Source: DATKCJ01 sp035513275
GTDB taxonomy: Bacteria > Verrucomicrobiota > Verrucomicrobiia > Opitutales > Opitutaceae
Assembly (NCBI GenBank): GCA_035513275.1
Contig: DATKCJ010000081.1
Coordinates: forward strand, 1-14,282
Length of the DNA: 14,282 bases
Direction of reading: 5' to 3'
A model generated the notes under the pieces. That model did no database searches and was not told where the DNA came from. It was given only the letters and a program-made list of their open reading frames with translations. This document shows, one piece after another, positions 1 to 7,335 of this stretch; within the stretch, counting starts at the first letter, position 1, and each line of letters opens with the position of its first letter. A program made the translations under genes and the position numbers.

Positions 1-938
1 CCGCCGCCTTGCTGCTCGACGAACCGCGCATTGGCGATCTGGTGGTTGTCCGCCGCCTGCGGATAAGGCACGAGGATCGAGGGCACTCCGATGCGCGCCA
101 GCTCTGCAATCGTGCCTGCGCCTGCGCGCGTGACGACGAGATCGGCGCACGAGAGCAGCTCGGCCATCCGGTCGCAAAACGGCATCCGATAGGAATGGAT
201 CGTCGAACCGTTGTTTGCCGAGAGCACCGTCACGATGCGATCGTTCGTCTTGCCCGGGCCGGTGACGCAGATGATCTGCGCCCCCGCGGCTGCGAGCGGT
301 TTCACTGCGCCTGCTGCCCAGTCGTTGAGTGCCGATGCGCCCTGGCTGCCGCCGAGCACGACGAGCGTGCGGGTGGCAGGAACGAATCCCAACTCCGCCA
401 TCGCCGCGGCTTTTTGCTTCCTGCGAAACTCCGCGCGCACCGGCAGGCCGCATTCGCGCACACGCGCCGGGCGCACCATCGGCAGGTCGACTCCCTCCGG
501 CACCCATACCCGACGCGCAAACGGACCGAACTCGCGCGTCGCGCGACCGGGCACACGGTTTGCCTCGTGCATGATCAACGGCACGCGCAGCAGGAGACCT
601 GCGAGCATGATGCCCATCGTCGTGAATCCGCCAAAGCCGATGATAGCGTTGGGCCGCGTGCGGCGGACGAGGCCGATGCAGAACCAGAGGCCCGACGCCT
701 GCTGCCACGCGAACCGGCAGAATCCAGCCGGCGAGAGCGTGAACGGCGCAGCCGGCACCGCGACTGCGTCGAGCCCCTTGTATTTTTCGAGAATCTTCGA
801 GTCGATCGTCTTGCGACTCACGAGCAGTTGCACGGTGTAGCTGCGTGCGACAAGGCCCTCCGCGAGCGCGATGCCCGGTGCAAGGTGTCCGCCGGTTCCG
901 CCGCAGGCGATGATGTAGTGGCGTGTCGGAGTGGTCAT
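1..938 (-). CDS. murG: MurG, lipid II-forming GlcNAc transferase (3' end outside window)
   Basis: This enzyme transfers GlcNAc from UDP-GlcNAc to lipid I at the inner face of the cytoplasmic membrane, giving lipid II. The frame is open from the ATG at 938-936 through base 1, giving 312 residues of a family that usually has about 355, so roughly the last 45 are missing. Visible motifs are the N-terminal glycine-rich loop GGTGGHLAPG (13-22), GFGGF (101-105), HEANRVPGRA (124-133), GGSQGA (196-201) opening the C-terminal Rossmann half, TRAGAGTIAEL (270-280), and VPYPQAADNHQIANA (290-304), which belongs to the UDP-GlcNAc-binding half. A GGAGGT Shine-Dalgarno six bases before the ATG fixes the start. 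It follows ftsW after 161 bp that contain an inverted repeat. The order ftsW-murG is the usual one in dcw clusters. The identification is firm. Confidence 0.97.
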   Translation of the reverse strand, partial: MTTPTRHYIIACGGTGGHLAPGIALAEGLVARSYTVQLLVSRKTIDSKILEKYKGLDAVAVPAAPFTLSPAGFCRFAWQQASGLWFCIGLVRRTRPNAIIGFGGFTTMGIMLAGLLLRVPLIMHEANRVPGRATREFGPFARRVWVPEGVDLPMVRPARVRECGLPVRAEFRRKQKAAAMAELGFVPATRTLVVLGGSQGASALNDWAAGAVKPLAAAGAQIICVTGPGKTNDRIVTVLSANNGSTIHSYRMPFCDRMAELLSCADLVVTRAGAGTIAELARIGVPSILVPYPQAADNHQIANARFVEQQGG

Positions 939-944
939 GCGAGC

Positions 945-950
945 ACCTCC
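945..950 (-). promoter_or_regulatory. Strong ribosome binding site of murG
   Basis: On the minus strand the sequence reads GGAGGT followed by six bases and the ATG. This is a full Shine-Dalgarno match. Most other genes in the cluster show no clear match, so murG may be able to initiate without help from translation of ftsW. Confidence 0.8.
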
Positions 951-961
951 GGTGAAAGCTT

Positions 962-1090
962 CAACATCCAACATCCAAGCTCCAAAGAAGCACCAACCCG
1001 AAAACTCCCAATAGCAGCGTGGATCGCCCGCCGGTTGGTGATTGTGAATCGGTGTTTCATTGGATGTTGGAGCTTGCGAGCTTTGATGTT
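962..1090. repeat. Imperfect nested inverted repeat between ftsW and murG
   Basis: The 161-bp gap between the ftsW stop and the murG start is mostly a long, interrupted palindrome. The clearest arms are caagctccaa (976-985) with ttggagcttg (1067-1076), a perfect 10-bp pair, and caccaacc (991-998) with ggttggtg (1033-1040), a perfect 8-bp pair nested inside it. The outer part also carries echoes of one short word: aacatccaacatcc (963-976) on the left, and ggatgttgg (1062-1070) and gatgtt (1085-1090) on the right. No T-run typical of an intrinsic terminator follows a stem. I recall similar low-complexity words in verrucomicrobial intergenic DNA, but that is from memory. I see no gene here. Confidence 0.65.
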
Positions 1091-1099
1091 CCGCCGCCG

Positions 1100-2257
1100 T
1101 CAGGCGGCCACTTCCGTGAGCCGGCGGTCGGGTCCGAGGTTCGCCCGGCCCCAGGCGCGCTGGGTGTTGAAGAAGATGCCGATGATCACGCCCATCAGAA
1201 TGAGGTTCGATCCGCCGTAACTGATGAACGGAAGCGACATGCCTTTCGTGGGCAGCACGCCGGTGACGACGCCGAGGTTGATGATCGCCTGCATCATCAT
1301 CAACAAGAGCATGCCCGCGACGAGCAGGTAGCCGAAGAGGTTCGGGGCGCGGCGCAATTGCACGAGGCCGGCGCCGAGGATGATCGTGAAGAGCACCACA
1401 ACGCCGAGCGTGAATCCGAGCCCGAGTTCCTCGCCCACAATCGCGAAGATGAAATCCGTGTGCGCCTCGGGCAGGAATGCGTTTTGCTGGCGGCCGTTGC
1501 CGAGGCCGACGCCCTCGAGGCCGCCCGCACCGAAGGCGAGCATCGCCTGCCAAAGCTGGTAGGCGCCGTCGGCTTTGTTCGCCTCGACATCGAGGAACGA
1601 CGTGATGCGGTGCAGCTTGTTTGGATTGTTGACGATCGCCACCGCGAAGAGCAGGAGCGCCGCAGCGACCGCGGGCACGAACCATTTCATGCGCACACCG
1701 CCGAGATAGAGCATCGTCACGCCGACAATCCCTGTTAGCGCCGCAGTTCCAAAGTCGGGCTCGGCGAAGATCAGCAGCGCGGTCACGCCGACGCCCACGG
1801 CGGGAATCAGGAAACCGCGCGCGAAGGTCGCCATGTGCCGCTGGTTCAGGTTGCAGTAGTGCGCGAGCGCGAAAACCATCGCGAACTTCGCGACGTCGGA
1901 GACTTGGAGCCGCATCAACCCGAAGTCGAGCCAGCGGCGTGCGCCGTTCACCTTCACGCCGATGCTGGGAATCAACACGAGGATGAGCAACACGATCGTG
2001 ACACCCCAGATGATCCACGCGTAGCGACGCGCGTGCTCGAGATCGACCCGGCTCACAATCCATCCCGCAGCGATCGCGAGAACGACCCAGATGACCTGGC
2101 GCCTGATGAAGAAGTAAGGATCGGTGCGGAACGAAGCGCTGGCGCTGAACAAGACGGTGAGCCCGAGCAGCGCCAAGCCGACCGCGCAAACGAGGATCAC
2201 GTTTGCCGGCCCAAAGAGGTGGCGGCGGGCCGGGGAGTTGTCGCGCGGATGGCTCAT
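1100..2257 (-). CDS. ftsW: FtsW, SEDS-family septal peptidoglycan polymerase
   Basis: FtsW is a polytopic membrane glycosyltransferase that polymerises lipid II at the division septum together with its class B PBP partner FtsI, which is encoded upstream in the same cluster. The 385-residue product has about ten hydrophobic segments. SEDS signatures are NGARRWL (104-110), AEPDFGT (165-171), YQLWQAMLAFGAGGLEGVGL (233-252), LPEAHTDFIFA (262-272) and LPTKGMSLPFISYGGSNL (335-352). The aspartate of AHTDF (D268) corresponds to the residue shown to be essential for SEDS polymerase activity. It could in principle be RodA, but the position before murG and the KGMSLPFISYGGS loop favour FtsW. The ATG at 2257-2255 has no obvious Shine-Dalgarno and lies 184 bp after the LysM gene, across a palindromic repeat. 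Confidence 0.96.
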   Translation of the reverse strand: MSHPRDNSPARRHLFGPANVILVCAVGLALLGLTVLFSASASFRTDPYFFIRRQVIWVVLAIAAGWIVSRVDLEHARRYAWIIWGVTIVLLILVLIPSIGVKVNGARRWLDFGLMRLQVSDVAKFAMVFALAHYCNLNQRHMATFARGFLIPAVGVGVTALLIFAEPDFGTAALTGIVGVTMLYLGGVRMKWFVPAVAAALLLFAVAIVNNPNKLHRITSFLDVEANKADGAYQLWQAMLAFGAGGLEGVGLGNGRQQNAFLPEAHTDFIFAIVGEELGLGFTLGVVVLFTIILGAGLVQLRRAPNLFGYLLVAGMLLLMMMQAIINLGVVTGVLPTKGMSLPFISYGGSNLILMGVIIGIFFNTQRAWGRANLGPDRRLTEVAA

Positions 2258-2338
2258 CGTCTTGTTAAGTGTGGCATCAAATTAGGCGCAAACCCGCGAT
2301 CGGAGATCACGAGCTGCCTCGCAGGGACACGCAGCAAG

Positions 2339-2386
2339 GTAGCGCGGGTCTCCGACCCGCGTCGGCAGGTCGGAGACCTGCCCTAC
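2339..2386. repeat. Double-hairpin palindromic intergenic element between lysM and ftsW
   Basis: Two perfect hairpins stand two bases apart. The first is cgcgggtc-tcc-gacccgcg (2343-2361) and the second is ggcaggtc-gga-gacctgcc (2364-2382). Each has an 8-bp stem and a 3-base loop. Their cores, ggtctccgacc and ggtcggagacc, are reverse complements of each other, and gtag (2339-2342) and ctac (2383-2386) close the outside, so the whole 48-bp unit is also close to a palindrome. This is the architecture of a REP/BIME-like mobile or dispersed element. I recall closely similar units repeated many times in verrucomicrobial genomes. It can affect mRNA stability or termination between lysM and ftsW, but no T-run follows. 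Only one full copy lies in this window. Confidence 0.85.
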
Positions 2387-2398
2387 CCCGGCTCGCGT

Positions 2399-2444
2399 TG
2401 AACTGCTCTGTGCGCTCATCATTCCAAAATGTAGGGGCAGTTCA
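2399..2444 (-). repeat. Inverted repeat spanning the stop codon of the LysM gene
   Basis: The arms tgaactgc (2399-2406) and gcagttca (2437-2444) pair perfectly over 8 bp with a 30-base loop. The right arm contains the TGA stop of the LysM gene. The loop side of the right arm, gtaggggcag (2431-2440), differs by one extra base from the reverse complement of ctgccctac (2378-2386) at the edge of the neighbouring element, so this may be a decayed partial copy of that element in the opposite orientation. Confidence 0.45.
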
Positions 2445-3500
2445 CTCGATCTGCGGTGCGCGCGGATCCTCAACCTCGATCACCGGTGCGTCGATGAAGT
2501 CGGGAGGCAGCGCCGAATCGAGGTCGCTCGAGGTCGAGGGCACGGTTTGCACTGGTGTCGTCGTTATCGGAGCGGGCGCAGGCTGGACCGTGGAAGCGGC
2601 TGCCGTGGCCGGCGAAGAGGAGCCTGCGCCCGGGATCACGAGTTCCTGACCGACGCCGATGCGCGTGGGATCTGTGATGTTGTTGGCGCGCGCGATGTCC
2701 GCGACCGAGACTTTGTATCGGCGCGAGATCGCGCCGAGGGTGTCGCCCATCTTCACGACGTGTGTGGTCGGGCCCGTTGCGACCGAAGGCGTGGAGATTA
2801 CGGATGTCTGCACCTTTGTAGCGGGCGAAGACGAACCGTCGGGAATCTGCAGCTCCTGGCCTACGCGCACGATGTCGCTTCGCAGGTTGTTCGCCGAGCG
2901 GATCGCGGCGATCGTCGTGCCGTGGCGCTTCGCGATCGAGCTGAGCGTGTCGCCCGACTTCACGATGTAGCCCGTGGTGCCGCCGCCGGCCGGCGTGCCG
3001 ATGTCTCCTGTCGACGCAATGCCCTTCGAGGGAACGAGCAGCTTCTGGCCGATCTGAAGCGTCGCGTTTGACGAGATGTTGTTTGCGCCTGCGAGTTCGG
3101 CGGTGGTGAGGCCGTTCTTGCGCGCGATCGTCCAGAGGCTGTCGCCGCGTTGAACCGTGTGTGTCGAAGCGGGGATGATCTCGGCGGTCGCGTCGGCGGC
3201 GGCTCCTGGGCGCGTCGGAGTATAGCGGCCTTCAGGCTGGTTGTTCACGCCGACCATCGGCGTGCCGGAGTCGGCGTCCATGCTCACGGGTGTCACGGGC
3301 ACATACTCGTCGCCGGACGTGTTGGGTGCGGACGCGGCTGCGATCACGGGGTCGGGACTTGCCGTGGTGGTCGCTCGACAACCTGGGTTGGCGAAAATGA
3401 CTATGAAGGCGATCGCGTGGACGGCCACGACGACGCCGAAGATCTTCAGGATTTTCATGGCTGGCGGAGTCTGATGTGCAGCGGTGGTGGAAATGTTCAT
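2442..3500 (-). CDS. Exported three-LysM cell-wall protein, probable lipoprotein, in the nlpD position
   Basis: The product has 352 residues from the ATG at 3500. It has a hydrophobic export segment (about residues 18-38) ending in ANPGC, whose cysteine (C41) could be lipidated although the lipobox is not canonical. A low-complexity linker follows, then three LysM peptidoglycan-binding domains: 114-157 (VQRGDSLWTIARKNGLT), 178-220 (VKSGDTLSSIAKRHGTT) and 247-290 (VKMGDTLGAISRRYKVS). A Pro/Ser/Thr-rich tail ends in an acidic stretch. I see no M23/LytM peptidase, amidase or other catalytic domain. The start is uncertain: 3500 lies 5 bp after the murD stop and suits coupling, while ATG 3458 (MKILKIFG) gives a more ordinary signal peptide. 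In Chlamydia the gene called nlpD lies between murD and ftsW, so this is probably its counterpart. A role in anchoring or activating wall enzymes at the septum is an inference. Confidence 0.88.
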   Translation of the reverse strand: MNISTTAAHQTPPAMKILKIFGVVVAVHAIAFIVIFANPGCRATTTASPDPVIAAASAPNTSGDEYVPVTPVSMDADSGTPMVGVNNQPEGRYTPTRPGAAADATAEIIPASTHTVQRGDSLWTIARKNGLTTAELAGANNISSNATLQIGQKLLVPSKGIASTGDIGTPAGGGTTGYIVKSGDTLSSIAKRHGTTIAAIRSANNLRSDIVRVGQELQIPDGSSSPATKVQTSVISTPSVATGPTTHVVKMGDTLGAISRRYKVSVADIARANNITDPTRIGVGQELVIPGAGSSSPATAAASTVQPAPAPITTTPVQTVPSTSSDLDSALPPDFIDAPVIEVEDPRAPQIE

Positions 3501-3505
3501 CACAG

Positions 3506-4798
3506 TTAGATGGATTGGGATTTGATATCGGCCACGATCGCTTCGAATTGATCGCCGCGATCCTCGTAGCCTTTGAATTGGTCGAAACTGGCGAAACCCG
3601 GGCTGAGCAGGATGTGCTCGCCCGGACGCGAATCGCGCCACGCGCGCGTGACGGCATCGAGCAACGAACCGCAGGAAACGACGTCCATATCCTCAGACAC
3701 TGCGGCCCGCTCGAGCTCGACCGCAGTCTCGCCGATGAGATAGCCGCGAGAAATGCGGGCGGCGACGTCGCGGACGAAACCCGCGATGTCGCCGCCCTTC
3801 GAACGACCCCCACCAATCCACCGGACGGGCGCGTCGAAATTCTCGAGCGCGCCGATCACTGCGTGGAAATTCGTCGCCTTCGAGTCGTTCCAGAACGTGA
3901 CGCCGTCCTTCGTAGCGACACGTGAGAGCCGGTGGCGTCCGATGCGGAAACCTGCGGCAGCGGCGTAGAGAATCTCAACATCGAGACCGGAAGCGCACCA
4001 GTAGGCCTTGGCGACCTCGAAGTTCTCGCGCTGAGGCATCGCGGCAAACGGCGTGCCTGCGAGGCGTGGATCGGCCGGTGGCACCACGGTGTTGATTACG
4101 TTCACGCCCTCAAGCGTGCGTCCGTTGCGCGTCATCCATGCGGCAACCGACGAGCCGACCCAGCGCATGCCCGGCGCGGTGCGCGCGAGGAGTTGCGCCT
4201 TCGCGTCGAAGTAGTCGGCCATCGAGCCGTGGCGCTCCAAGTGATCCTCGGCGAAATTCGTCCAGAGCGTGGCCGCGGGCGCGAGATGCCGGATCGTCTC
4301 GGCTTGGAATGAACTGATCTCGCAGACTGCAATCGCATCGGCAGCGATGCCCTGCTGCACGAGGCGGCTGAACGGGTAGCCGATGTTGCCCGCGACCATC
4401 GCGGCGCGGCCGGATTTGTTCAGCACGTGCGCGAGAAACTCCGTGAGCGTCGTCTTGCCGTTTGTGCCGGTGATCGCGATGACCGGGCCTGTCCAGAACA
4501 GCGCTGCGAAGTCGAGTTCGCCGAGACACAGGCAGCCTGCATCGTTCGCGGTGCCGATCCACGGATGGTCCGGCGCAAAACCGGGGCTGTAGACAACAAG
4601 CCCGTGGCGACGCGCATCGTCGGCTCCAAACACCGGCTCGGCCTCGCCACCCTTGCGATCGTAAACGACCGACGACACGCCGAGGCGCGCGAGAAGCTCC
4701 ACCGTGCCCTGTCCGCTCACCGCGCCGCCGAAAACCGCGGCAGGCTTTGCGAGCCTGTTCGCGAGGAATCCGGGGATTGTATGTGGCATGGTGTTCAT
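3506..4798 (-). CDS. murD: MurD, UDP-MurNAc-L-Ala:D-glutamate ligase
   Basis: This cytoplasmic ATP-dependent Mur ligase adds D-glutamate to UDP-MurNAc-L-alanine. From the ATG at 4798 the product has 430 residues, close to the roughly 440 usual for the family. Motifs are the P-loop GTNGKTT (111-117), EISSFQAE (160-167), NFAEDHLERHGS (181-192), the lysine of FDAKAQL (K200) at the position carbamylated in MurD, WNDSKATN (303-310), IGGGRSKGGD (328-337) and LSPGFASFDQF (398-408), the last being a MurD-type C-terminal signature. The stop of mraY and this start overlap as TGATG (4800-4796), the classic arrangement for translational coupling. A TTG three bases upstream or the ATG at 4789 are less likely starts. 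Confidence 0.96.
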   Translation of the reverse strand: MNTMPHTIPGFLANRLAKPAAVFGGAVSGQGTVELLARLGVSSVVYDRKGGEAEPVFGADDARRHGLVVYSPGFAPDHPWIGTANDAGCLCLGELDFAALFWTGPVIAITGTNGKTTLTEFLAHVLNKSGRAAMVAGNIGYPFSRLVQQGIAADAIAVCEISSFQAETIRHLAPAATLWTNFAEDHLERHGSMADYFDAKAQLLARTAPGMRWVGSSVAAWMTRNGRTLEGVNVINTVVPPADPRLAGTPFAAMPQRENFEVAKAYWCASGLDVEILYAAAAGFRIGRHRLSRVATKDGVTFWNDSKATNFHAVIGALENFDAPVRWIGGGRSKGGDIAGFVRDVAARISRGYLIGETAVELERAAVSEDMDVVSCGSLLDAVTRAWRDSRPGEHILLSPGFASFDQFKGYEDRGDQFEAIVADIKSQSI

Positions 4799-5913
4799 CA
4801 ACGGAGCTTGAGCGTGCCCAAACCTGCAAGCGCGCAGACGAGCGAGAGGATCCAGAAACGTATCACCACTTTCGTCTCAGGCCAGCCGCCGAGCTGAAAG
4901 TGATGGTGGACGGGCGACATGCGCAGCAGACGCAAACCAGTGCCCGTGCGGCGCTTTGTGATTTTGAACCAACCAACTTGAACAATTACTGAAAGCGCCT
5001 CAGCGACGAAGATACCGCCGACGATCACGAGCGTAAGCGGTTGGTGAACCATGAACGCGATCACGCCGATGAGTCCGCCCAGCGCGAGCGAGCCGGTGTC
5101 GCCCATGAACAGTTCCGCGGGATGGCAGTTATACCAGAGGAACGCGAGGCCCGCGCCGACGAGCGCGCCGCAGATCACGGCGAGTTCCCCCGTGCCGGGC
5201 ACGTAGCTGATGAGAAGGTATTCCGCGATGCGCGCGTTGCCCGCGGCGTAGGCCATGATGCCGTAGACGAGCGCGACCGTGATCGTGCAACCGATCGCGA
5301 GGCCGTCGAGCCCGTCGGTGAGGTTGATCGCGTTGGTCGAGCCAACGAGGACTGTGAAGAAGAACGGTGCGAGGATCCAAAGCGGCGTCACGGCGATGAG
5401 CGGCGACTTCACAAACGGCGCCCAAAACTCGCGCATCTTCACCGCGCTCGCCGGGTGATTGAGCAGGATCGCGAGCACGACCGTGGCGATCGCCACCTGC
5501 CAGAAAATCTTCTCGACCGAGCTCATGCCGCCGCGGTGCTTTTGCACGACCTTCAAGTAGTCGTCGCGGAACCCCACCGCGGTGAGAGTCACATACACGA
5601 TGAGCGCCGTGATGACCCAGATGTTGAGCGAAGCCCAGAGCAGCGTGCTCACGAACACCGAGGTGAAGATCAGCAACCCGCCCATCGTCGGCGTGTGCTT
5701 CTTGTCGAAGTTCGCCGCGGCGAGTTCGCCCACGCGGTCATCGACGTAGTCGTGGCCGAACTTCAGCACACGCAGCCGCGCGATCAGCCACGGGCCGATC
5801 ACAAACCCGATGAACGCCGCAGTGCCCGCCGACATCAGTGTGCGCAGCGTGATGAAGCGCAGCAGCCGAAGCGGCCCGAAGTATTCCTCGAATTGCGAGA
5901 GGTAGGCGAACAT
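4798..5913 (-). CDS. mraY: MraY, phospho-MurNAc-pentapeptide translocase
   Basis: MraY is an integral membrane enzyme that transfers phospho-MurNAc-pentapeptide from UDP to undecaprenyl phosphate, giving lipid I. The 371-residue product has about ten hydrophobic segments. Family motifs are KKHTPTMGGLLI (71-82), FRDDYLK (115-121) with the double aspartate D117-D118, NAINLTDGLDGLA (194-206), FMGDTGSLALGG (269-280) and SPVHHHFQLGGWPE (333-346) with the HHH metal/substrate motif. The length is close to the 360 residues of the E. coli enzyme. The ATG at 5913 lies five bases after the murF stop and begins MFAYLSQFEEYF, a normal MraY opening. The frame stays open further upstream inside murF, but that part does not resemble MraY. 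Confidence 0.97.
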   Translation of the reverse strand: MFAYLSQFEEYFGPLRLLRFITLRTLMSAGTAAFIGFVIGPWLIARLRVLKFGHDYVDDRVGELAAANFDKKHTPTMGGLLIFTSVFVSTLLWASLNIWVITALIVYVTLTAVGFRDDYLKVVQKHRGGMSSVEKIFWQVAIATVVLAILLNHPASAVKMREFWAPFVKSPLIAVTPLWILAPFFFTVLVGSTNAINLTDGLDGLAIGCTITVALVYGIMAYAAGNARIAEYLLISYVPGTGELAVICGALVGAGLAFLWYNCHPAELFMGDTGSLALGGLIGVIAFMVHQPLTLVIVGGIFVAEALSVIVQVGWFKITKRRTGTGLRLLRMSPVHHHFQLGGWPETKVVIRFWILSLVCALAGLGTLKLR

Positions 5914-5918
5914 CGGCG

Positions 5919-7319
5919 TCAGTGCGCGGCGGCACCCGCCTCCTCGGGAAACAGAGTCTCGAGCCGGTAGCGCCGGCTGCCCTTCACAAACACGGGCCCG
6001 CCAAACGAAGTGACGGTGTCGCGAATCTCGCCGACATCCTGCGCGACCGTGACGCTCCCTTTGCCCGACTCCGCGAGGCCGGCCGCAAGCGCATCCGCCT
6101 GCGAGCCGATCGCGATCGCGCGATCGGCAACGCCTAGCTGCAAGCCGCGCCCGAGTTCGCGATGGTAATGCGTCGAGTCCCGGCCCAGCTCTTCCATGCA
6201 CCCGAGCACAAAAAGCCGCGCCGCGCCTGCGGGATAGCGGTCCTTCGCGAGCGACATGAATGCCTCGAGGGCGTCGCGCATCGAGGCGGGGTTGGCATTG
6301 TAGCAATCAAGATACACGAGCCGGCCCGCGATCGTGCGCACCTCGCCGCGCAATGCCGCGGGCTGCCAACCGGCAAGCCGCACGCGGATCGCCTCGTCGG
6401 AAACGCCGAGCTCCGACGCGATGAGGATCGCGAGCGCTGCGTTCTGCCCCATGCCTCCGCTCACGCGACGCATGCGGAAACTGCGCGCACCGGCGTGGCC
6501 TGTAAGTAGAATTTCCGTGTGCGTGTCGCCGTGCTCGAGGAAAAATGGCACGAAGCGCGTGCGCTCCGATTCCGCGGGCGCCGATGCGTCCGCAGGCAGT
6601 GCGACGATTGCGTGCGCCGCGAGTTCGCGGAACGGCTCGTGCGCCCACGCCTGGTGCGGAAACGCAACGACGCCTGACGACGGCACGTGACGAAGCAGAT
6701 CGGCCTTCTCGTTCGCGATCGCTTCGATGGAGCCGAGCTGTTCGAGGTGCGCCGGGCCGACGAGCGTGACGACGCCCGAGTCGGGCTGGATCATTCCCGC
6801 GAGGCCGCGCATCTCGCCGCGCTCGCTGATGCCCGCCTCGACGACGGCAAAACGCGTTGTGCCCGGCTCGATACGCGCGAGCGTGAGCGGCACGCCGATG
6901 AAGTTGTTGAGATTGCCGCCGGTCGCGAGCACCGAGGGTGATCCGCCGAGGAGGAGCGCGAGGAGATTCTTCGTCGAGGTCTTGCCCGCGCTGCCTGTGA
7001 CGCCGACGACGTGCGCCCCTGCTGCGCGGCGGTGCTCGCGGCCGATCGTCTGCAACGCGCGCAGCGGATCGTCGACGCAGAGCTGCGGCAGCGCGATGTC
7101 CGCGCGCCCGGCGGACACGATCGCGGCGGGCGCTCCCGCGGCGAGTGCATCGCCGAGGAAGTTGTGCCCGTCGCGACGGTCCGTCTTGAGCGCGACGAAC
7201 GCCTGCCCGGGTCCCAAGGTTCGCGAGTCGGTCGCGAACCCTGTGATTTCTCCGAGCGGCCGAGCGGACCAGTTTCCACCAGTCCACTCTGCAAGTTGGT
7301 TGGAAGTGAAGCGGGGCAT
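5919..7319 (-). CDS. murF: MurF, UDP-MurNAc-tripeptide:D-Ala-D-Ala ligase
   Basis: MurF is the last cytoplasmic Mur ligase and adds D-Ala-D-Ala to the UDP-MurNAc-tripeptide, completing the pentapeptide used by MraY. The 466 residues contain an N-terminal substrate domain (FATDSRTLGPGQAFVAL, 28-44), the P-loop GVTGSAGKTSTK (106-117), NLNNFIGVPLTL (136-147), EAGISERGEM (161-170), GPAHLEQLGS (188-197), NEKADLL (203-209), DCYNANPASMRDAL (338-351), LGCMEELG (372-379) and VKGSRRYRLE (445-454). Three motifs are slightly off the textbook forms: GSAGKT for GSNGKT, EAG for ELG, and CMEELG for DMxELG. None removes a P-loop lysine or other residue I know to be catalytic. The start is 16 bp after the murE stop. 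The YNANP block separates it from MurE and MurD. Confidence 0.95.
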   Translation of the reverse strand: MPRFTSNQLAEWTGGNWSARPLGEITGFATDSRTLGPGQAFVALKTDRRDGHNFLGDALAAGAPAAIVSAGRADIALPQLCVDDPLRALQTIGREHRRAAGAHVVGVTGSAGKTSTKNLLALLLGGSPSVLATGGNLNNFIGVPLTLARIEPGTTRFAVVEAGISERGEMRGLAGMIQPDSGVVTLVGPAHLEQLGSIEAIANEKADLLRHVPSSGVVAFPHQAWAHEPFRELAAHAIVALPADASAPAESERTRFVPFFLEHGDTHTEILLTGHAGARSFRMRRVSGGMGQNAALAILIASELGVSDEAIRVRLAGWQPAALRGEVRTIAGRLVYLDCYNANPASMRDALEAFMSLAKDRYPAGAARLFVLGCMEELGRDSTHYHRELGRGLQLGVADRAIAIGSQADALAAGLAESGKGSVTVAQDVGEIRDTVTSFGGPVFVKGSRRYRLETLFPEEAGAAAH

Positions 7320-7335
7320 CTTCGGGGCGTGCGGC

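Noticed and set aside
9..1220. Long plus-strand open frame opposite murG and ftsW
   Set aside because: It is Arg/His/Ala-rich with no recognisable domain and is antisense to a clear MurG. High GC makes such frames common.
2339..2444. Intrinsic transcription terminator after the LysM gene
   Set aside because: The hairpins are GC-rich, but no run of T follows in the direction of transcription, and ftsW and murG follow in the same orientation.
2282..2473. 63-codon minus-strand ORF in the lysM-ftsW gap
   Set aside because: Its central peptide GQVSDLPTRVGDPRYL is simply the translation of the palindromic repeat. Such peptides are repeat artefacts.
3501..3641. 47-residue N-terminal extension of the LysM gene into murD
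   Set aside because: The added residues come from the overlapping murD C-terminus in another frame and would place the export signal far from the N-terminus.
5041..5970. 309-codon plus-strand open frame opposite mraY
   Set aside because: It is extremely rich in Arg, Glu, Asp and His and antisense to MraY, as expected for the complement of hydrophobic codons.
4801..6306. N-terminal extension of mraY through the murF gene
   Set aside because: The frame happens to stay open, but the extra residues are Arg-rich and unlike MraY. ATG 5913 is a normal start five bases after murF.
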